The notes: a model not told the origin generated them from the letters alone. A stretch of DNA of 64,000 bases from Typhlomys cinereus (GCA_023101885.1 JALPQD010000143.1:1984001-2048000); one strand, 5' to 3'; shown: positions 10,980 to 23,770, counted from the stretch's first letter. Numbers and translations are program-made.

Positions 10980-11520
10980 AATAAAATTTAAAAAGTCCAT
11001 TACTTCTAAACTTTGTCCATTTTCTATACAATCAGTCCTCTTCAGCTTTATCTCTATCCTTGATTTTTGTCTTTTTATAGATTGTAATGCTTGAGTCACA
11101 TGTACACTTGTTTGTGTCTGACTTTCACTTTAGCATATTGCTTTTAATCAATCCATGTTGTTGCATGTACTAGTATCGAATCTCTTTTTGCTTCCTAAGT
11201 AATTTTCTACTACTTGGTTTTTAATCACAATTTGTGATAACTGAGTTTAGTTTTTGTTATATATATCTTTTTATTTATCTTGGGCAAAATATCTAGAAAT
11301 GGGTAAATATGGTAGACACATTTTCAACTTTAGAAGATTGCTATGCCACTTTTTGAAGCAATTGAAGCACTTTATATTACAATGTCACCAAATGCATTCC
11401 AATTACTCTATATACTTGTCACACTTCATTATCAGTTGAAAAGTTTGGGCATTTTGGTTAGGATAGTAGCTAACTGTGGTTTTTGACGTCACTTATTTAA
11501 ATAAATCGCTGATAAGCATT
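10980..11520 (-). mobile_element. Old L1 fragment, reverse orientation
   Basis: Reads as a reversed ancient L1: gacttt-cactttagcatattgc, aatccatgttgttgcatgta, tctagaaatgggtaaatatg, and gaagattgctatgccacttt all track the reversed L1M segment with the same order (cttagcataatg, catgttgtagcatgta, aggagtggaattgctgggtcata, aactgccaaactg). Many indels and stop codons; non-functional. Confidence 0.6.
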
Positions 11521-11587
11521 TAACACTAACTGTGTGGACTAAGTTCATAAGAAGCATATAAGAATTGCCCACTTCAAAACAGCAGCA

Positions 11588-11814
11588 ATAGGGGCTGGAG
11601 AGATAGTTCAGGGACGCTGAAAACAATAGGGCCTGAATTCAGATCTCCAGATCCCACTTAAAAACAATATGTCAGCAGCCTGCAATTCTTGCACTATATG
11701 ATAGAACCTGGAAAACCCCAGAGCAAAGCAATAGGGATACAGAACAAACAATGATGATTCTCATTGTCCATCCTTGGGCTTCCATAGGCACACACACCAC
11801 TGCATTTCCCTCTT

Positions 11815-11860
<46 letters not shown>

Positions 11861-11875
11861 GCATGCAACAACAAA
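11588..11875 (+). mobile_element. B2-superfamily SINE, older subfamily
   Basis: The head ggggctggagagatagttca is followed by the B-box region (gaattcagatctccagatcc), then ggaaaaccccagagcaaagc and a long CA tail (11817-11860). Diverged from the young copies and with a partly deleted head. Confidence 0.8.
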
Positions 11876-12239
11876 AATAGTAGCAACAGTGTTTCAATAG
11901 TTTGTCTAATTAATGGACTTGTTATGTTATCTTGTCTCAGTAAACATATATTTTATCTAACAAAACTATGTAAAGGCATAATAAAACTGTTAAAGTAATT
12001 TTCCTTTGGTAAAATACTTTAAATTTCTTTGGATTCTGTCATTTTCAACATTTGTATTGCTGAGGTACAAAGCCACGGCAGTAGTCACTGGTGTGCTTGA
12101 TAAGTTACCACTGGAAAAAGTAACCTTCATTTGACACTAGTGGAGTGAGTCTGAAATATTCGTGAACTGTCACTTACATTTCTAAAGAATGTTTTTTAAA
12201 GTAATCACATCCTAAAGTAATTCTAAAAAATGTTGAACA
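11876..12239. other. Unassigned sequence
   Basis: No recognised repeat or gene between the CA tail and the L1 end. Confidence 0.4.
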
Positions 12240-12261
12240 GCTAAAGTTTAAAGCTCTTCTT

Positions 12262-12410
12262 TAAGGGAATTGGGGGGGAGGCACTGGGGGAGGAGGGAGA
12301 GGAGGGGGAGGAGGGAGTTCGGGGGGAGGAGGGGGGAGGGAGGGAACTGGGGAATTGGTAAAAAATTTAAAATGTATAATTACATTTTTAATAAAAAATG
12401 ATAAAAAAGC
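12262..12410 (+). mobile_element. 5'-truncated L1 3' end with G-rich polypurine tract
   Basis: The G-rich tract (ggaggcactgggggaggagg, gttcggggggaggagggggg, gagggagggaactgg) is followed by an A-rich tail. It matches the L1 ends at 45.4 kb and 48.3 kb. Only the last ~150 bp of the element is present. The reverse strand gives a Pro-rich open frame (12261-12593) that is not a protein gene. Confidence 0.75.
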
Positions 12411-12836
12411 AACATTTCCTGGAAATTTCTGAAAAGTACTTCTGGGACTTGTCAAAATTCTTACATGACAATGTGAAACATTAGGTTTACTGGCTCCTTC
12501 CTGATCAATGAAGTAAATGGTCGAGGTCATCAAGCACACTGTTTCTACAATGTTTAAATTCTTCTTTCCCTTTCCTTTCTGTGATATAGTCAATTCTCTT
12601 GTATTTAGTTGGCATTTCCTTGAATATGTTTTACACAGTGATTCTAAAGTAAACCGATTGCAGTTTTCCTAGAACAAAGACTTATCTGGGTAGAATAAAG
12701 ATTTTTTTTTCACATTTGCTTTCACTCCTGGTCTTGTTTAACAAAATCTAAACATCAAAAACTTTTTTTTTTCATTTCAAAAAAGGAAATTTATAGTCTC
12801 AGAGATGTCCTAATGAACTGCACAATTCTGTTTTTC

Positions 12837-12903
<67 letters not shown>

Positions 12904-12905
12904 TC
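12837..12905. repeat. (CTTT)n microsatellite
   Basis: About 17 uninterrupted CTTT units. The near-perfect purity suggests recent expansion and high length variability. Confidence 0.97.
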
Positions 12906-14099
12906 AAGAATGAAAATTCCCTCAATAAGGGTGCTATTTAGATTTTGGAAGGGACTCTCAAGGAAATGGGAGTTTGTCTCCTCAACGCCCTTTGCCCTTG
13001 ATGATGTAAAATCAAATTAAATTCCAAAGGCCAGGCTTCATCTTGACATATCATTATTTCAAACCCCATCCTCCATCCCCAGCTTTTTATGATTTATATC
13101 ATTGAAGGTTACTGTACTTTCCTAGCTTAACATGACTCAGCAGGCTTGGGAGAATAAGCATAACATTGAAATAAAAAATGCCACAGGCATGATTTTTTTT
13201 CCAGTTCAGGACAAACATAAATTCTTACTGAATTTCACAAAAATAAAGAGTCATTTTATAATGAATATAATTTCAAATTGTAATGGCATTTTATTGAAAA
13301 GCCCTTGAAATAAGACTAGTACGGAGAGGGGAAAGAAGTAGATCAGGCGGTTTGGGACGATATTGAAAGCAGCAGCATCATTTTTCTGGTCAGAAGTCAG
13401 AAATCCTTCTGTTCTGTTCTGTGGGAGGCCAGGAGGTCCTAAAGGTGCTCTGGCTTTATGTTACAGCTCTCTTCTACATGAGCACCACCATCTCATATAG
13501 GGCATGCCTCCTGAGAGGAGTGACCAAAGTTCCAGTGCCTTTTGGGGAGCAACTTTGGAATTGGCTCTCTCTGGATCTTCACGCTGGAAATGGGCCATAT
13601 TCATTGCAATGTCAGTAGTAATGCTATCACTCTTTGGATCTCGTGTACTCAAGCATACACATACTCCACTGCTGCCTTAATTCTATCTCCTTTCATGTGT
13701 AGTCTCCCTGCACTCAGATGGTCTTGCAAATGCCTAACTCTTCTCTGTGTGATTTCCTTTGATTGTCCTGCTAGGCACAAAAATCAACAAGACTGGAGTC
13801 CCTTAATTCTTCCAGGGCTCAACCTCAGTCCATCTCCAGAATGAGTTTAATGTCTCAGTTCTTGACAGGGGGATATTAAGACAAGAATTAGCAGACTTGG
13901 AGTTGTCGAAGATGAACTCCTCACTCATGGTTAGCTTTAGACCCCACCTTCTCTTTTTCTGGGTATCCATTTAAAAAAGTTAAGGTCTTACGACTTTGTT
14001 TATATGCATTAAGGAAAAACTATATTCAGCTGGTCAAAAGAATGGGATATTAAGCCCTACCTCTGGCTCTGAATGGAGACTTCACATTCTTATCTGTTA
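12906..14099. other. Unassigned sequence
   Basis: No recognised repeat. Open frames around 13420-13840 on both strands overlap, start at arbitrary codons and show no domain. Confidence 0.4.
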
Positions 14100-14655
14100 A
14101 ATATTAGAATATGACAAACTACTTTCCTCCCCCAAAAGTAATTCAGCTGGACCTGTCAGCCACATGGGTAGAAGTCTACCTTCTAGAAAACTGATTTGGT
14201 TGAAGACATGCTAAGGAGGTGGCTGGAATAATTATCTCATTAATGCCATAAGGAGCTTGTTTTTCCCTCCTCCCACAATACAATAGTTTGTACATACATC
14301 ATTGTTGTTAAGCCTGACTGACTTTTGAGTTCTAAATTTGAAAGGCTTATTTTTCCCTTTTCTTCTTTCTAGCTCTTCTTCCAAGTGCTTAAGCATACTC
14401 CCTCTGACACTTTGCACTTTCTCTCTGTTCTTTGAAGCTCCCCACCCCCTTCTACCATGTAGCCTCTTGCTGTCTCCATTGCTGACATGAACATGCTTGG
14501 CCCCTAACTTGATAGGCATGGCTATCTCTTTTCCTCTACTCTATCTCCCTACTTCTGTCAGTTGTCTGGATTTAAAGCTTTCCTCCCTTATTGTTTTTCT
14601 TTAAAGCTCCAATAAAATGGTTCATGAACTTACTTCTGAATCCATTTTAAATTAT
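14090..14655 (+). mobile_element. Possible solitary LTR relic
   Basis: The right end holds a polyadenylation-like aagctccaataaaatggttc followed by ttctgaatcca. It is preceded by pyrimidine-rich DNA and ctggatttaaagctttcctc, a layout common at the end of rodent LTRs. No internal retroviral sequence flanks it and no TSD was found. It may instead be single-copy DNA with a chance AATAAA. Confidence 0.3.
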
Positions 14656-15470
14656 TTTATTAATGAGACTAAGGATTCAAAAGGAGGCCCAGAATTTCCT
14701 AATAAAACCAAGACATAATATATGGCATCTGATGTTAAAATATTTGTATGGAGAAAATAGCTACTTCCTGTTTAAATAGTTGATAAATCAGGATAGAATC
14801 TCATATGATAAAGAATAAAGTGAACTAGAAAAATTGAAGGATCTTCGTGCTACTTCCTTTCTTAAGAGATTAAAATAAATATTTAATATTTAAAAAGACA
14901 TTCAAAAGTGAGCTTTAATTCAATTCATTGTTGCAGTCGAATATTCAATAACATTCAAAGCTTGGAAATGTTCCCTTGAGTATAAATTCATGACTTTGGG
15001 TCTCTTTCCATGAACACTGTACTCCAAATAAGAGTACCCTAAGACAATAGTTAGATCTCCTCTCCCCTGCTTTGGGATTCCACCAGCATTTCAGTGAACT
15101 TAATTGCTGAGTTCTGAAACTATCCTGAATCTCCCTATTCTCTTTTATAGACCCACTTACAGGAGTGAACTGATTAACATGGAAAAATGATTACTTTTAT
15201 TGAATGGTTTTGTAAAAAGGACAGAACCATGCTATTCATTTACTGCTAGATAATTACTTACTGCAAACCTTTGACCACTTCTCATTTGCATGTTCTTGGA
15301 GAGGATGACTAGGCTTATCGTGAGTGGACACATTGCAAAAGACACATAAATTTGCTTTCCAGCACGTGTCTTTACACTTTGAAGTCTTTGTTTGCTTCTC
15401 TTACCTTTCCTCAGAAGGGTCACTTTGAAGTGGGATGTCATCTGAGTGATAGAAAGACTTAATGGGCTGG
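14656..15470. other. Unassigned AT-rich sequence
   Basis: No repeat or exon that I can support. Confidence 0.4.
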
Positions 15471-15477
15471 CAGAGTT

Positions 15478-15483
15478 TTCTTT

Positions 15484-15514
<31 letters not shown>

Positions 15515-15750
15515 TTTCTTTCTTTCTTTCTTTCCTTCCTTCCTTCCTTCCTTCCTTCCTTCCTTCCTTCCTTCCTTCCTTCCTTCCTTCCTTCCTTCTT
15601 TCTTTCTTTCTTTCTTTCTTTCTCTCTCTTTCTTTTTCTCACTCCTTTTCTTTCTCTCATTCTCTTTTATTTTCTTCCCTCTCTCCCTCTCTCCCTCCCC
15701 CCCTCTTTCCCTTCCTCTCTCCCTCCCTCCCTTCCTTCTTTCTTTCTTTC
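15478..15750. repeat. (TTTC)n-(TTCC)n compound polypyrimidine tract
   Basis: TTTC units pass into about 15 TTCC units (15532-15597), back to TTTC, then degenerate CT-rich DNA up to 15750. The strand asymmetry over more than 250 bp allows triplex (H-DNA) structures. It yields Ser/Phe/Leu and Lys/Arg/Glu open frames that are not genes. Confidence 0.95.
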
Positions 15751-15939
15751 AAACGCAACCTGCAAACTAAAAGTAAAGGCCATAGGCCCTACAAAGATTT
15801 AGCTACAAAGACATGAAACCAAACTCCATATAAGCATTTATATATTTACCCATAGATTAGATGAGTTCTTAGCACTCATTCTAGAAGCTTCCCTTTGCAA
15901 TGGAAGGTGTTTCATATGAGGAATCACAATTGACCAAAA

Positions 15940-16530
15940 TATAGAGAACAAGTGACTGTAGATGGCTTAGCCTTAAACAGGGCATCTAAGTGACCCTTTC
16001 CCTCCATCTTACCTCTCAGGAAATTTTGTGGAAGGACCCGTAAGAATATAAGAGCTTGAGGATGGGAAGGGGTATTGCCAGACAGTGTTCTCTTGACGTG
16101 ACATAGTTACTGCATCCATGAGCTCACTGCAGCTGGGTCTATTTCCACAGGACCTGCACAAAATTTGGCTATTGGCAATTCACCATGGAAGGGGCAAGAT
16201 TTTAAGAGACATCTCATCTCCCTAAGAGATAAATGAGGGTTAATGCAGGATGGGGATAGTGGTGAGGAAGTACTTTCCTGATATACCAGCAGATATATCA
16301 ATCATATGCTAGTAAGTGCTCAGATGCAGGCTAATAAAGCCAACCTGGATGAAACTCAGTGAAAGACCACACATGTGAAAGACCAGAGCAGTAGAAGGGA
16401 GACTTGTCTGGGAAGATTTGCTGTGGGAAAGGGGGCGGGGATCGAGGAATAAGGGGCAGAAATGACATTACTTCATTGTATTTATGGATGAAATTCCAAA
16501 AGAATAAAATTAAATTAAAGAACATAATAA
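15940..16530 (+). mobile_element. L1 (Lx-like) 3' UTR fragment
   Basis: Tracks rodent L1 3' UTR in order: agaacaagtgactgtagatg, taagaatataagagcttgag, gacgtgacatagttactgca, aggacctgcacaaaatttgg, ccatggaaggggcaagattt, then a G-rich bit (gggaaagggggcgggg) and an A-rich end. No coding part remains. Diverged, so older than the 45-48 kb L1 ends. Confidence 0.75.
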
Positions 16531-17345
16531 TATAAATGAAAGAAAAGTTTGGAAAAATTCTGGACACCACTGAGGGACTGGGAAGGTAAAGTGAACTGAG
16601 GACTAGAGAGAATAGTATTGCATCTGAGGTGCACATAGATGGTAAACAGATGCTATAATACAAGAACAGGAGAACTGGGGAGTTTAGGTGCCAAGGACAG
16701 CAAGATGACAGAAAAATGAGCTAACTGGGCACTGGTATTTCATTCGCTACTTCAATTCTTCAGTCTTGGATATTTCCAAAATTATAATTTCTGTGATTGT
16801 TAAGTAAATGATAACTTAAGTCATTGTCATTGCCTGTGTAACATATCTAAATCTACTAACTAAATTTACAATATGAAGACTAATTAATCTTAGTAATTTC
16901 TTAATTAATCTGGGAAATATATGCTACTTGTGAAATTTGAATATGTTGTCAGTATGAGGGATCTTTTGAAAACTGTGTGGTGTTAGAATAATTAATACAT
17001 TGACCTAGGGATCTTTACAAAATGGTATTTTCATTCTGTGGTATCAAATATGCTGCTGGCATAAGTTGAGATGATAACATAATGCAAGATTTTATGCTTG
17101 AAAGCAAAGGAATTACTCTGACTTCTTATTATTTCTTATTTAGAAGAATGTGTTTGTAACCAAATAAATTTCCAAACTGTCCAATCGAAATTAATACAAC
17201 ATATATAGATGTGAGAAATACTAAATCTGTGAGAAATTTAAAATATTTATATTGCTTTATTTTGAAATTTTACTTTCTGATGTGCAATTTCTTTGGATTT
17301 TTGAGGATTCTTGAATTTATTACCTATATAGCCACATTAGTATAC
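16531..17345. other. Unassigned AT-rich sequence
   Basis: Single-copy AT-rich DNA with several attaattaatt-like words (16880-16910). No repeat or gene recognised. Confidence 0.4.
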
Positions 17346-17349
17346 ACAT

Positions 17350-17389
<40 letters not shown>
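17346..17389. repeat. (CA)n microsatellite
   Basis: About 20 CA units, almost pure. Confidence 0.95.
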
Positions 17390-17390
<1 letters not shown>

Positions 17391-17812
17391 ATATCTGCAA
17401 TTGCATTAGTGTTATCTATGCTGTTATGGGAAATGGTGTAATACAGACTACCGAAACACACATTCAAAGGGCCATACCATATTTTTGTGTGTAGTGGCCT
17501 ACAGCAAAATGACCTAGTTTTGACTTTTCCCGTGGTTGCCTGCAGTCAAAACTGTGTGATCAGTGAATTTGTGTGTCTCTTTCCCATCTGCTTTTCTTGA
17601 CTTTCTTCCTCTTATCTACCCAGACCTAGTGATCCTTGCTCACTTAGTATTCTCAAGTTGCTTGCGGTCTGCTCAGAATTCACTATTACTTGACCATTTG
17701 GTCTTCTCTCCATCTCAGAAATAACTTCTTTCCTTTCATCCATGTGAAGCTGACCCGTTTCCCATAATCAGGATTCCTAGATAGCTAATATGATTTTTAT
17801 AAATTACAAGCT

Positions 17813-18095
17813 GTCAGGACCTGGGGAGATGGTCCTCAATTAAAGTGCTTGCTATACAATAAGAGGATCAAAATTTGAATCACCAAATCCCGAGTTAAGT
17901 ACTAGATGGTGTGGTTATTACAATTTTGGAAGGGGGGTTTTGGAAATCCCCAGAAAGAGCTGGCTAGCTATATCAATTTTATCTGCATACTCTGAATTTA
18001 ATTGCTGGTTCAAAATAGTAGGGCAGAAAAGAGATCGAGAAAGATTTCTGTTGTTAGCATTTACTTTCCCCCAGCGTACATGCGCACATATCCAA
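17813..18095 (+). repeat. B3/RSINE-like SINE relic
   Basis: The head acctggggagatggtcctca, then aaagtgcttgctatacaata, then the B-box-like aatttgaatcaccaaatccc. The 3' part agaaaagagatcgagaaaga and ccccagcgtacatgcgcaca fits the 3' end of B3/RSINE types. Strongly worn. Confidence 0.6.
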
Positions 18096-18429
18096 ACTGC
18101 GTGAAAATGGAAAAAAAAATCTAGATCATCAAAGTTTTCACCTGCAGGAGTTACTATTTTTGATACTTTCAGATGCTCCTGCAGGGGTCGTGGATGGGTT
18201 GAGGTTTAGAGAGTGGTTCAGATTTGTGTATATGGTATCTTTATATACAAATACTTGGTCCACTCAGCAATGCAATTGTGAATAAAGCAGAAAAGGATGC
18301 ACATGACATTGCTTTCCTCAAAACCACTTTCAAGAAAATATCTTCAATGTAATATTTTTTGACTTGGTGATCTTTTTAAATCTTGCTGTTTTGATTTTTC
18401 CCCACCACCCCGAAACCCACGTTGTGACT

Positions 18430-18812
18430 CATGGTTTGAATTCTTGTTCTCCAGGTGGTGGCGCTATTCCCAAGAACTACGGAATCTCTAGGAGGTAGCG
18501 CTGCACTGGGAGAAAGCAGTCCCCAGAGGCAGACCTTTGAAGGTTATACTCTGCCCCTGATACTTGTTCTCTGTCTCTGTCTCTGTCTCTCTCTGTCTCT
18601 CTCTCTCTCTCTTTCTTGTCTTTGAAGATATCATGGCTCCACCTCATGTTCCTCTTCTCATGGGCTGGCATAAATTTAGCTGTACCAACCAGATCTTTCT
18701 GTTCATGATGTACTGAAACATCCCAAAACCTAAGCCAAAATAAGTCCTTTCTTAAGTTGTTTCTGCCAAATATCGTGGCCAAGACGATGCAAATATAATT
18801 AATTAATACACA
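18430..18812 (+). mobile_element. URR1-like hAT non-autonomous transposon relic
   Basis: Order of hallmarks: aggtggtggcgctattccca, aggaggtagcgctgcactgg, a CT-rich stretch (18565-18617), then gccaaaataagtcctttctt and aagttgtttctgcc. This is the layout of the rodent URR1 family of hAT-Charlie-type elements, remembered and not searched. It carries no transposase. Confidence 0.55.
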
Positions 18813-18829
18813 CAAAACTAACACAAATA

Positions 18830-21780
18830 AAAGTAATGAACACTGAAATTGATGGGCAGGAGAGAGTCAATATTCATGCTTCTTCATTTGTTAACCAAGT
18901 AGACTTTGCCCTGCTAACTGCATTTTAATCTGATTCTCCAGATGCAAGAAGCTGGAATTGATTCTAGATGAGTAGTAAGTTCAGGCCACATATTGCAGCT
19001 AAATTGTTTTGAAAACTTAATAACAGCATTTTGTAATTGTATAATATTCACATCTGACGTTTATCAGCTTAGGAGAACATTCAACTAGCCATGTCTAATT
19101 TTTGAAATATGAATTTATCAAAGATACAAAGGACTTCAATAATACAAATAAGAGCACAATTGATAACTGAGGGAATCGTGGAGATCTTTACTGAGAAGAT
19201 ATCATTTGGAGTATATTTGAAGCATGAGGGAATCTCTGAAGCAAAAGACAGTCTGAATGGAGGAAAAGGGAGAAATCTGCAGCCATAGATAGGAGAGCAT
19301 GAAGGTTCTGACAGAATACGTTGCTCTTCATCAGTAGTTTGCATATTCTGCTGACTACCAAATCCACAATATCTTTATATTTTCATGAAATGTATCTTCT
19401 AAAATACATAGAAATCAAATATAATACAGTAATAGTCCATAATATATAGTTTGAATCAACAAGTTGAAAAGAATTTATATTGTTGTAATATGAAATTATC
19501 TCTGTAGAAGATATGTTTTATTAATCTAGTCAGTTTTCGACATGCCTTAGGTTAAGTAAGTACTCGTGTGGCCACAAATAGGCACTTTTAGCTCCATGTT
19601 AGCATCTTAAAATGTAATTCTTGCAGTTATCAGATGTGTTCTTGTTTGGTGTTGGTATTTCTTGGTGGTGGTCTGGGTGCAGAAATCCAAGGGCACATTT
19701 GGCTCAGAGACATGGGCAGGAATGTCACACACTGACACTCTGCCCAGAAAATTATGATGAGCTAGAGAATATGAATTCAGGTTAGAACAGAAAAGAAGCT
19801 GCTGAAATCTAGACTCTAGCTTGATGATCCTGAAGGTCACATCCTCTTCCCTATTATTTTTGTCTAAAATAACCTTTTCATAACTTTAAAATTCATGCTT
19901 TTGCTGTCCAGTGACACTGTAAAGTTATATTTGGTACAAGTTTCCATCTCTTCAGCTTCAATCTCTGTCCTTCACCAACTAATGATCTATGAGTCTTTGT
20001 CATCTATATTTTCTCTTTGTAACTTCTACTTGTTCACTATGATCAATCATTCCAGGACTTCTTTCCCTACTATTTGTCCCAAGATTTTTTCATTTCTCTT
20101 CATCCATAGTTTTCCATTCACCCCCCCCCATTTTTTCCCTCATGGTTTTTATAGACCCTGAATTCCTCTGGCTTTCTCATCATCCACTAATTAGCATGTC
20201 TCCATGGTAACAGACAGTTGCAGAGCAGGACTCATTCTCTGTGCTAGCTACTGCTGAGCAACCTCTGGGTCTAGCAAGGAGGGGCCTTGACCCGATTAAG
20301 ATAGGAAGACTTTTCTCTTCTAGGCAGGAGAGGATCCATACATTTCAGAGAAGGCCCTGTTTCCTAGGGGACAGAATAAGTCAATTTGCTTGAAAAGGAG
20401 TGTGTACTTGGATTCAGGCATGCAAAAAAAAAATCAAAGTATGAAATAAACTAAGAAAATATTAAAGAAGGAAAAACATGTAATGCTGACTCCCTGCTCT
20501 TGGTTTGTAAAGATTAGTGGCACTTTGATGTAGAAGCTCCTATGAAGCAACCAGTAGCAAACATTTGGTCATATTTACCTTTTCATTTTACCTTTGCAGT
20601 TTAAGAGCTATGCCTCATGGGGCAGCATTTGTGATAGATAGCAACCCTGCATCGTGAGAGTGTTCTTATCTGTGTTTATCTTATATGTTGCTTTCTGATA
20701 GCAATCAGCTCATAAATGTGTACTTACTAAGCAGTTATGATGAAATTAGTTATTACATGAGTTTACTTAGGCAGGTTAGCTTTTGACAAGTTAGAAAGCA
20801 TTTCCCATGTGTTTTCCTGTGATTAAAGAAGTTAGGCAATATATTACTTGCTATAACTGATTAAATATCCATTATGTATTAGGTCTTAGAGAGGACGCTT
20901 TGCTGCTGAGATTCATATGAGTTATATGATGTTCCGGAGGTCAAAAGTTAGTAACAGCTTAGACTTCTGTATATGTGGAAATAAATCTGTGTTTTTATAT
21001 ATGCATTAACTGCACATTACCACGCATAGATGCTTATTTGTAGACTGGAAAACAATGTTTTCGGCAAAATACAAACTTGTATTTCCATTGGAAAATCTTG
21101 ATCAGTGAGAAAGGGACTTTGAAGGTGAAAGCTACATGAGCTTAGATGAAACAACAGAGTATTTACTTGTCTATGAAGGGATTATACATTTTAGTTACAT
21201 GTGGTATCCACATGAACAGCATCTTATTGTTTGAATACATGTAAGTCATGATGAAGCTTTATAAAACTTGGCTAGAAACATTTTGCCTTCATACCTGCAT
21301 CTTGGGATGATACTTAATGAAACTGTGTCCTTGATGACAAGTGGGATGGACAATTCATACATGCCTGAAGACTGCTAATTTTTTATCAGCTTTCATTTTT
21401 CTGAAAATTATGGTGAAAAATATCCATTTAAAAATTCAAATGAGATGTTATGAACTTCTATACTGCATTCCGTAAATCGAATACATGAAAATTACCAATA
21501 TCAGGATTAAATGATTATTCGAGGTGTTCAGCTTATTAGTACTCTCCTCAGAAGCTCGCACTGTCATAGATGATCAAACTGCTGCAGCCTTTACTCTCTC
21601 TACTATTATTCAACGAGCAACTCACTGCTAGACACTCACTCCTTTTGTCAGTGCTAACATTCGGCCTCTGCAGCCCTCCTGACTGTCTGCATCTGTTCTT
21701 CCATTCCTTTCATTGTTTTCTTGAGTTATTTTTCTGCAAGTCTGTGTTTGGGCTCATTTTTCTTTGCCTAATCCAAGTAA
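18830..21780. other. Long unassigned stretch
   Basis: Nearly 3 kb of mainly AT-rich single-copy DNA. No exon with convincing splice sites, no RNA gene and no recognisable transposon. Open frames at 19081-19344, 19607-19840 and 21570-21905 are short and featureless. Confidence 0.4.
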
Positions 21781-21784
21781 TCAC

Positions 21785-21990
21785 AGATCATGCCAAACCC
21801 CATTGCCTTATGAGCACTAACATGGTTCTAAATCCAAATATAAACATGAAATCTTATGTGATCTTGTACAAGTTGGCTAATTTCCCCCCAAAATCTCTGC
21901 CGTAGGCACTATTGTCTCCCCAGGGTGATGGGCATAGATAACCATTTATTTTCTCCGAGGTAATGGGTTTGCCATGAATTTCTTAGTTCT
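21785..21990 (+). repeat. Possible MIR relic
   Basis: Weak match to the MIR core: tgtgatcttgtacaagttgg and ctaatttcccc resemble tgtgaccttgggcaagttacttaacttccc. Could be chance. Confidence 0.35.
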
Positions 21991-22359
21991 GATAATTAAT
22001 GAATATTTATAATGTTTGTTTTAACATTTCCTAAGATTGTTACAATTCAGATAAGTTGTTATAGAACATTTGTTACCAAAGGACTGATACTAACACTTGC
22101 CTTGTTTCTCCAAGACTGACACACTTTGGATTCAAGTTGCTTATATTATTCGTTGCAAAACCAATGAGATTCATTGGTTGAATCTCATTACATGCATAGT
22201 TAACTAGGGTACCTGTTTTGCCATTGCTCTTTTCCCAAATAAATTTATTCTTTTTAGAATCTTTGTGTGTCATTTAGTTTGTCTATGGCCAAGTTATACA
22301 TTTCAAAATTGATTATAAATCATGGATCCTATATTTCCCATTCAACGAATCAACAAGGG

Positions 22360-22430
22360 GCAATATTTATTGCATGATTTCTATGTACCAATTATTGTGC
22401 CAAGTGCTTTTCGTATGTCATGGAGCCATG
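22360..22430 (-). repeat. MIR relic, reverse (part 1)
   Basis: The run tttattgcatgatttctatg, taccaattattgtgccaagt resembles the reversed 3' end of MIR (tttattgagcgcctactatgtgccaggcactgt). The match fades after 22430. Confidence 0.5.
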
Positions 22431-22854
22431 GGAATGTAGCTCACAGATCTCTTTCAGAAGCAAGCATGATTGCTCAGCTCTTGCTGTTGTGCTCTGAAAT
22501 CCCTCACGAAGGTTGTAAGGAGACCAGGCATCTATCTTTACAGGCCGTTCCAGCTGATAGGACTGAGTCTGGTGCTAATGTTGCAGTGGGTCAGGCTGGG
22601 AGATGGAGAGTTCTCTGCCACATGAGGTAAGATCGAGAAGCACCCAGTGGGCTTGCATAGTTTTCCTAGAATCACAACAGTGACCTTTCTACCTTTAACC
22701 TTGTTTGTTTACCGCTCTCCTTCATAAGGCCAGATGTCCCAGCTGTGCCTTCTCACGGTTCTGCCAGCCAGTTTACTTCACAGGTGTTTCCCCAAACGAA
22801 CTTTTCCTATGCCTGCTTCGTAGGCGCTAAAACAGCACATCTAACTTAGTCTTG

Positions 22855-22950
22855 CCAATCTCATGAGCTGTGCATGATGATAAGACACCGAGTCTTAGAT
22901 GTTCAGAGTAATCATAGGTCGGCGAACTGCCTAGGGCTTCAAATGAGCTC
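22855..22950 (-). repeat. MIR relic, reverse (part 2)
   Basis: The run gatgataagacaccgagtct, tagatgttcagagtaatcat and gaactgcctagggcttcaaa resembles reversed MIR core (gatgaggaaactgaggctcagagaggttaagtaacttgcccaagg). It may be a separate insertion from the relic at 22.36 kb. Confidence 0.45.
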
Positions 22951-23423
22951 CGTCTGCTCTCCCGGCCTGTAAATCCTTCCCAAGGCTCCCTTGTGCCCAG
23001 CATGCTGGCTTATGCTTACTGCTGCTTAATGGCTACTTTGCCTGTTGACAGTTCTTTGGTAAGAAAGGGAGCAGGCCAAAGTTATTCTAAAGCTCCTTGA
23101 AAAAAATTGGGCAGACACAGGTACTTAATATAAGCTGTTCACCCTTTTCGTAGACCAACTTAGAGTTTAAGCTTTCTCATCTCTGTTACTGACAAGGAAC
23201 TGGATGACAACACACATTTATTTCTTTATTTTTTTCCCTAACATTCTTTTCTGTACTAATCAGCGCTGCAAGTACTGCATTAGATTTTTTTTTTTTTTTC
23301 CAGAGATGGCATGTGAGTTTGTGACGTTCTCTGGGGAGTGTGAGGTCTAGGAAGCAATGAAGAGATCACAATGAAACAAGGCTGTTTTCAAGCACCAGGG
23401 TGATTATTGTCAGAAAGTCTCAG

Positions 23424-23770
23424 CATTATTTAAAAGGCAGCTCTTCGCATTTGGAGCAGGCAGCAGTGTGAGCTTTCCAAAGGCAAGAAGGCAGCTTGCT
23501 ACGTGGCTAAAAGCTGGGTGCTGAGCGGGGCTGCAGGCTGCTTCTGTTATACTGCAGGCCGGCAGCCAGAGCCGTGCAGGCATTTCCAGGGGAGCCCCAC
23601 CATCTGGACCTGATTCCTAGCGAAGCAAGAGCCCACGAGGGAAGCGAAGGAAACAAAGGGAGACTTATATTTGCTTTTCATTCTCCTCCTCTTTCATTCT
23701 GGGCCAAAGAAAGCACAATTTACTAAAAACAAAAAAATAAAAAACAAAAAACCGTGATGTGAGTTCAGGA
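23424..23770 (+). promoter_or_regulatory. Candidate promoter / first-exon-like block
   Basis: Single-copy and clearly GC-richer than its surroundings. A TATA-like tttaaaag at 23429-23436 sits ahead of cag-rich sequence (gcaggcagcagtgtgagctt), and a donor-like gatgtgagt lies at 23756-23764. A transcript starting near 23455-23465 could form a non-coding first exon of about 300 bp. There is no supporting open frame, CpG island or second exon, so this is a lead only. Confidence 0.25.

Noticed and set aside
15232..15802. Lys/Arg/Glu-rich and Ser/Phe/Leu-rich frames
   Set aside because: Driven by the TTTC/TTCC tract.
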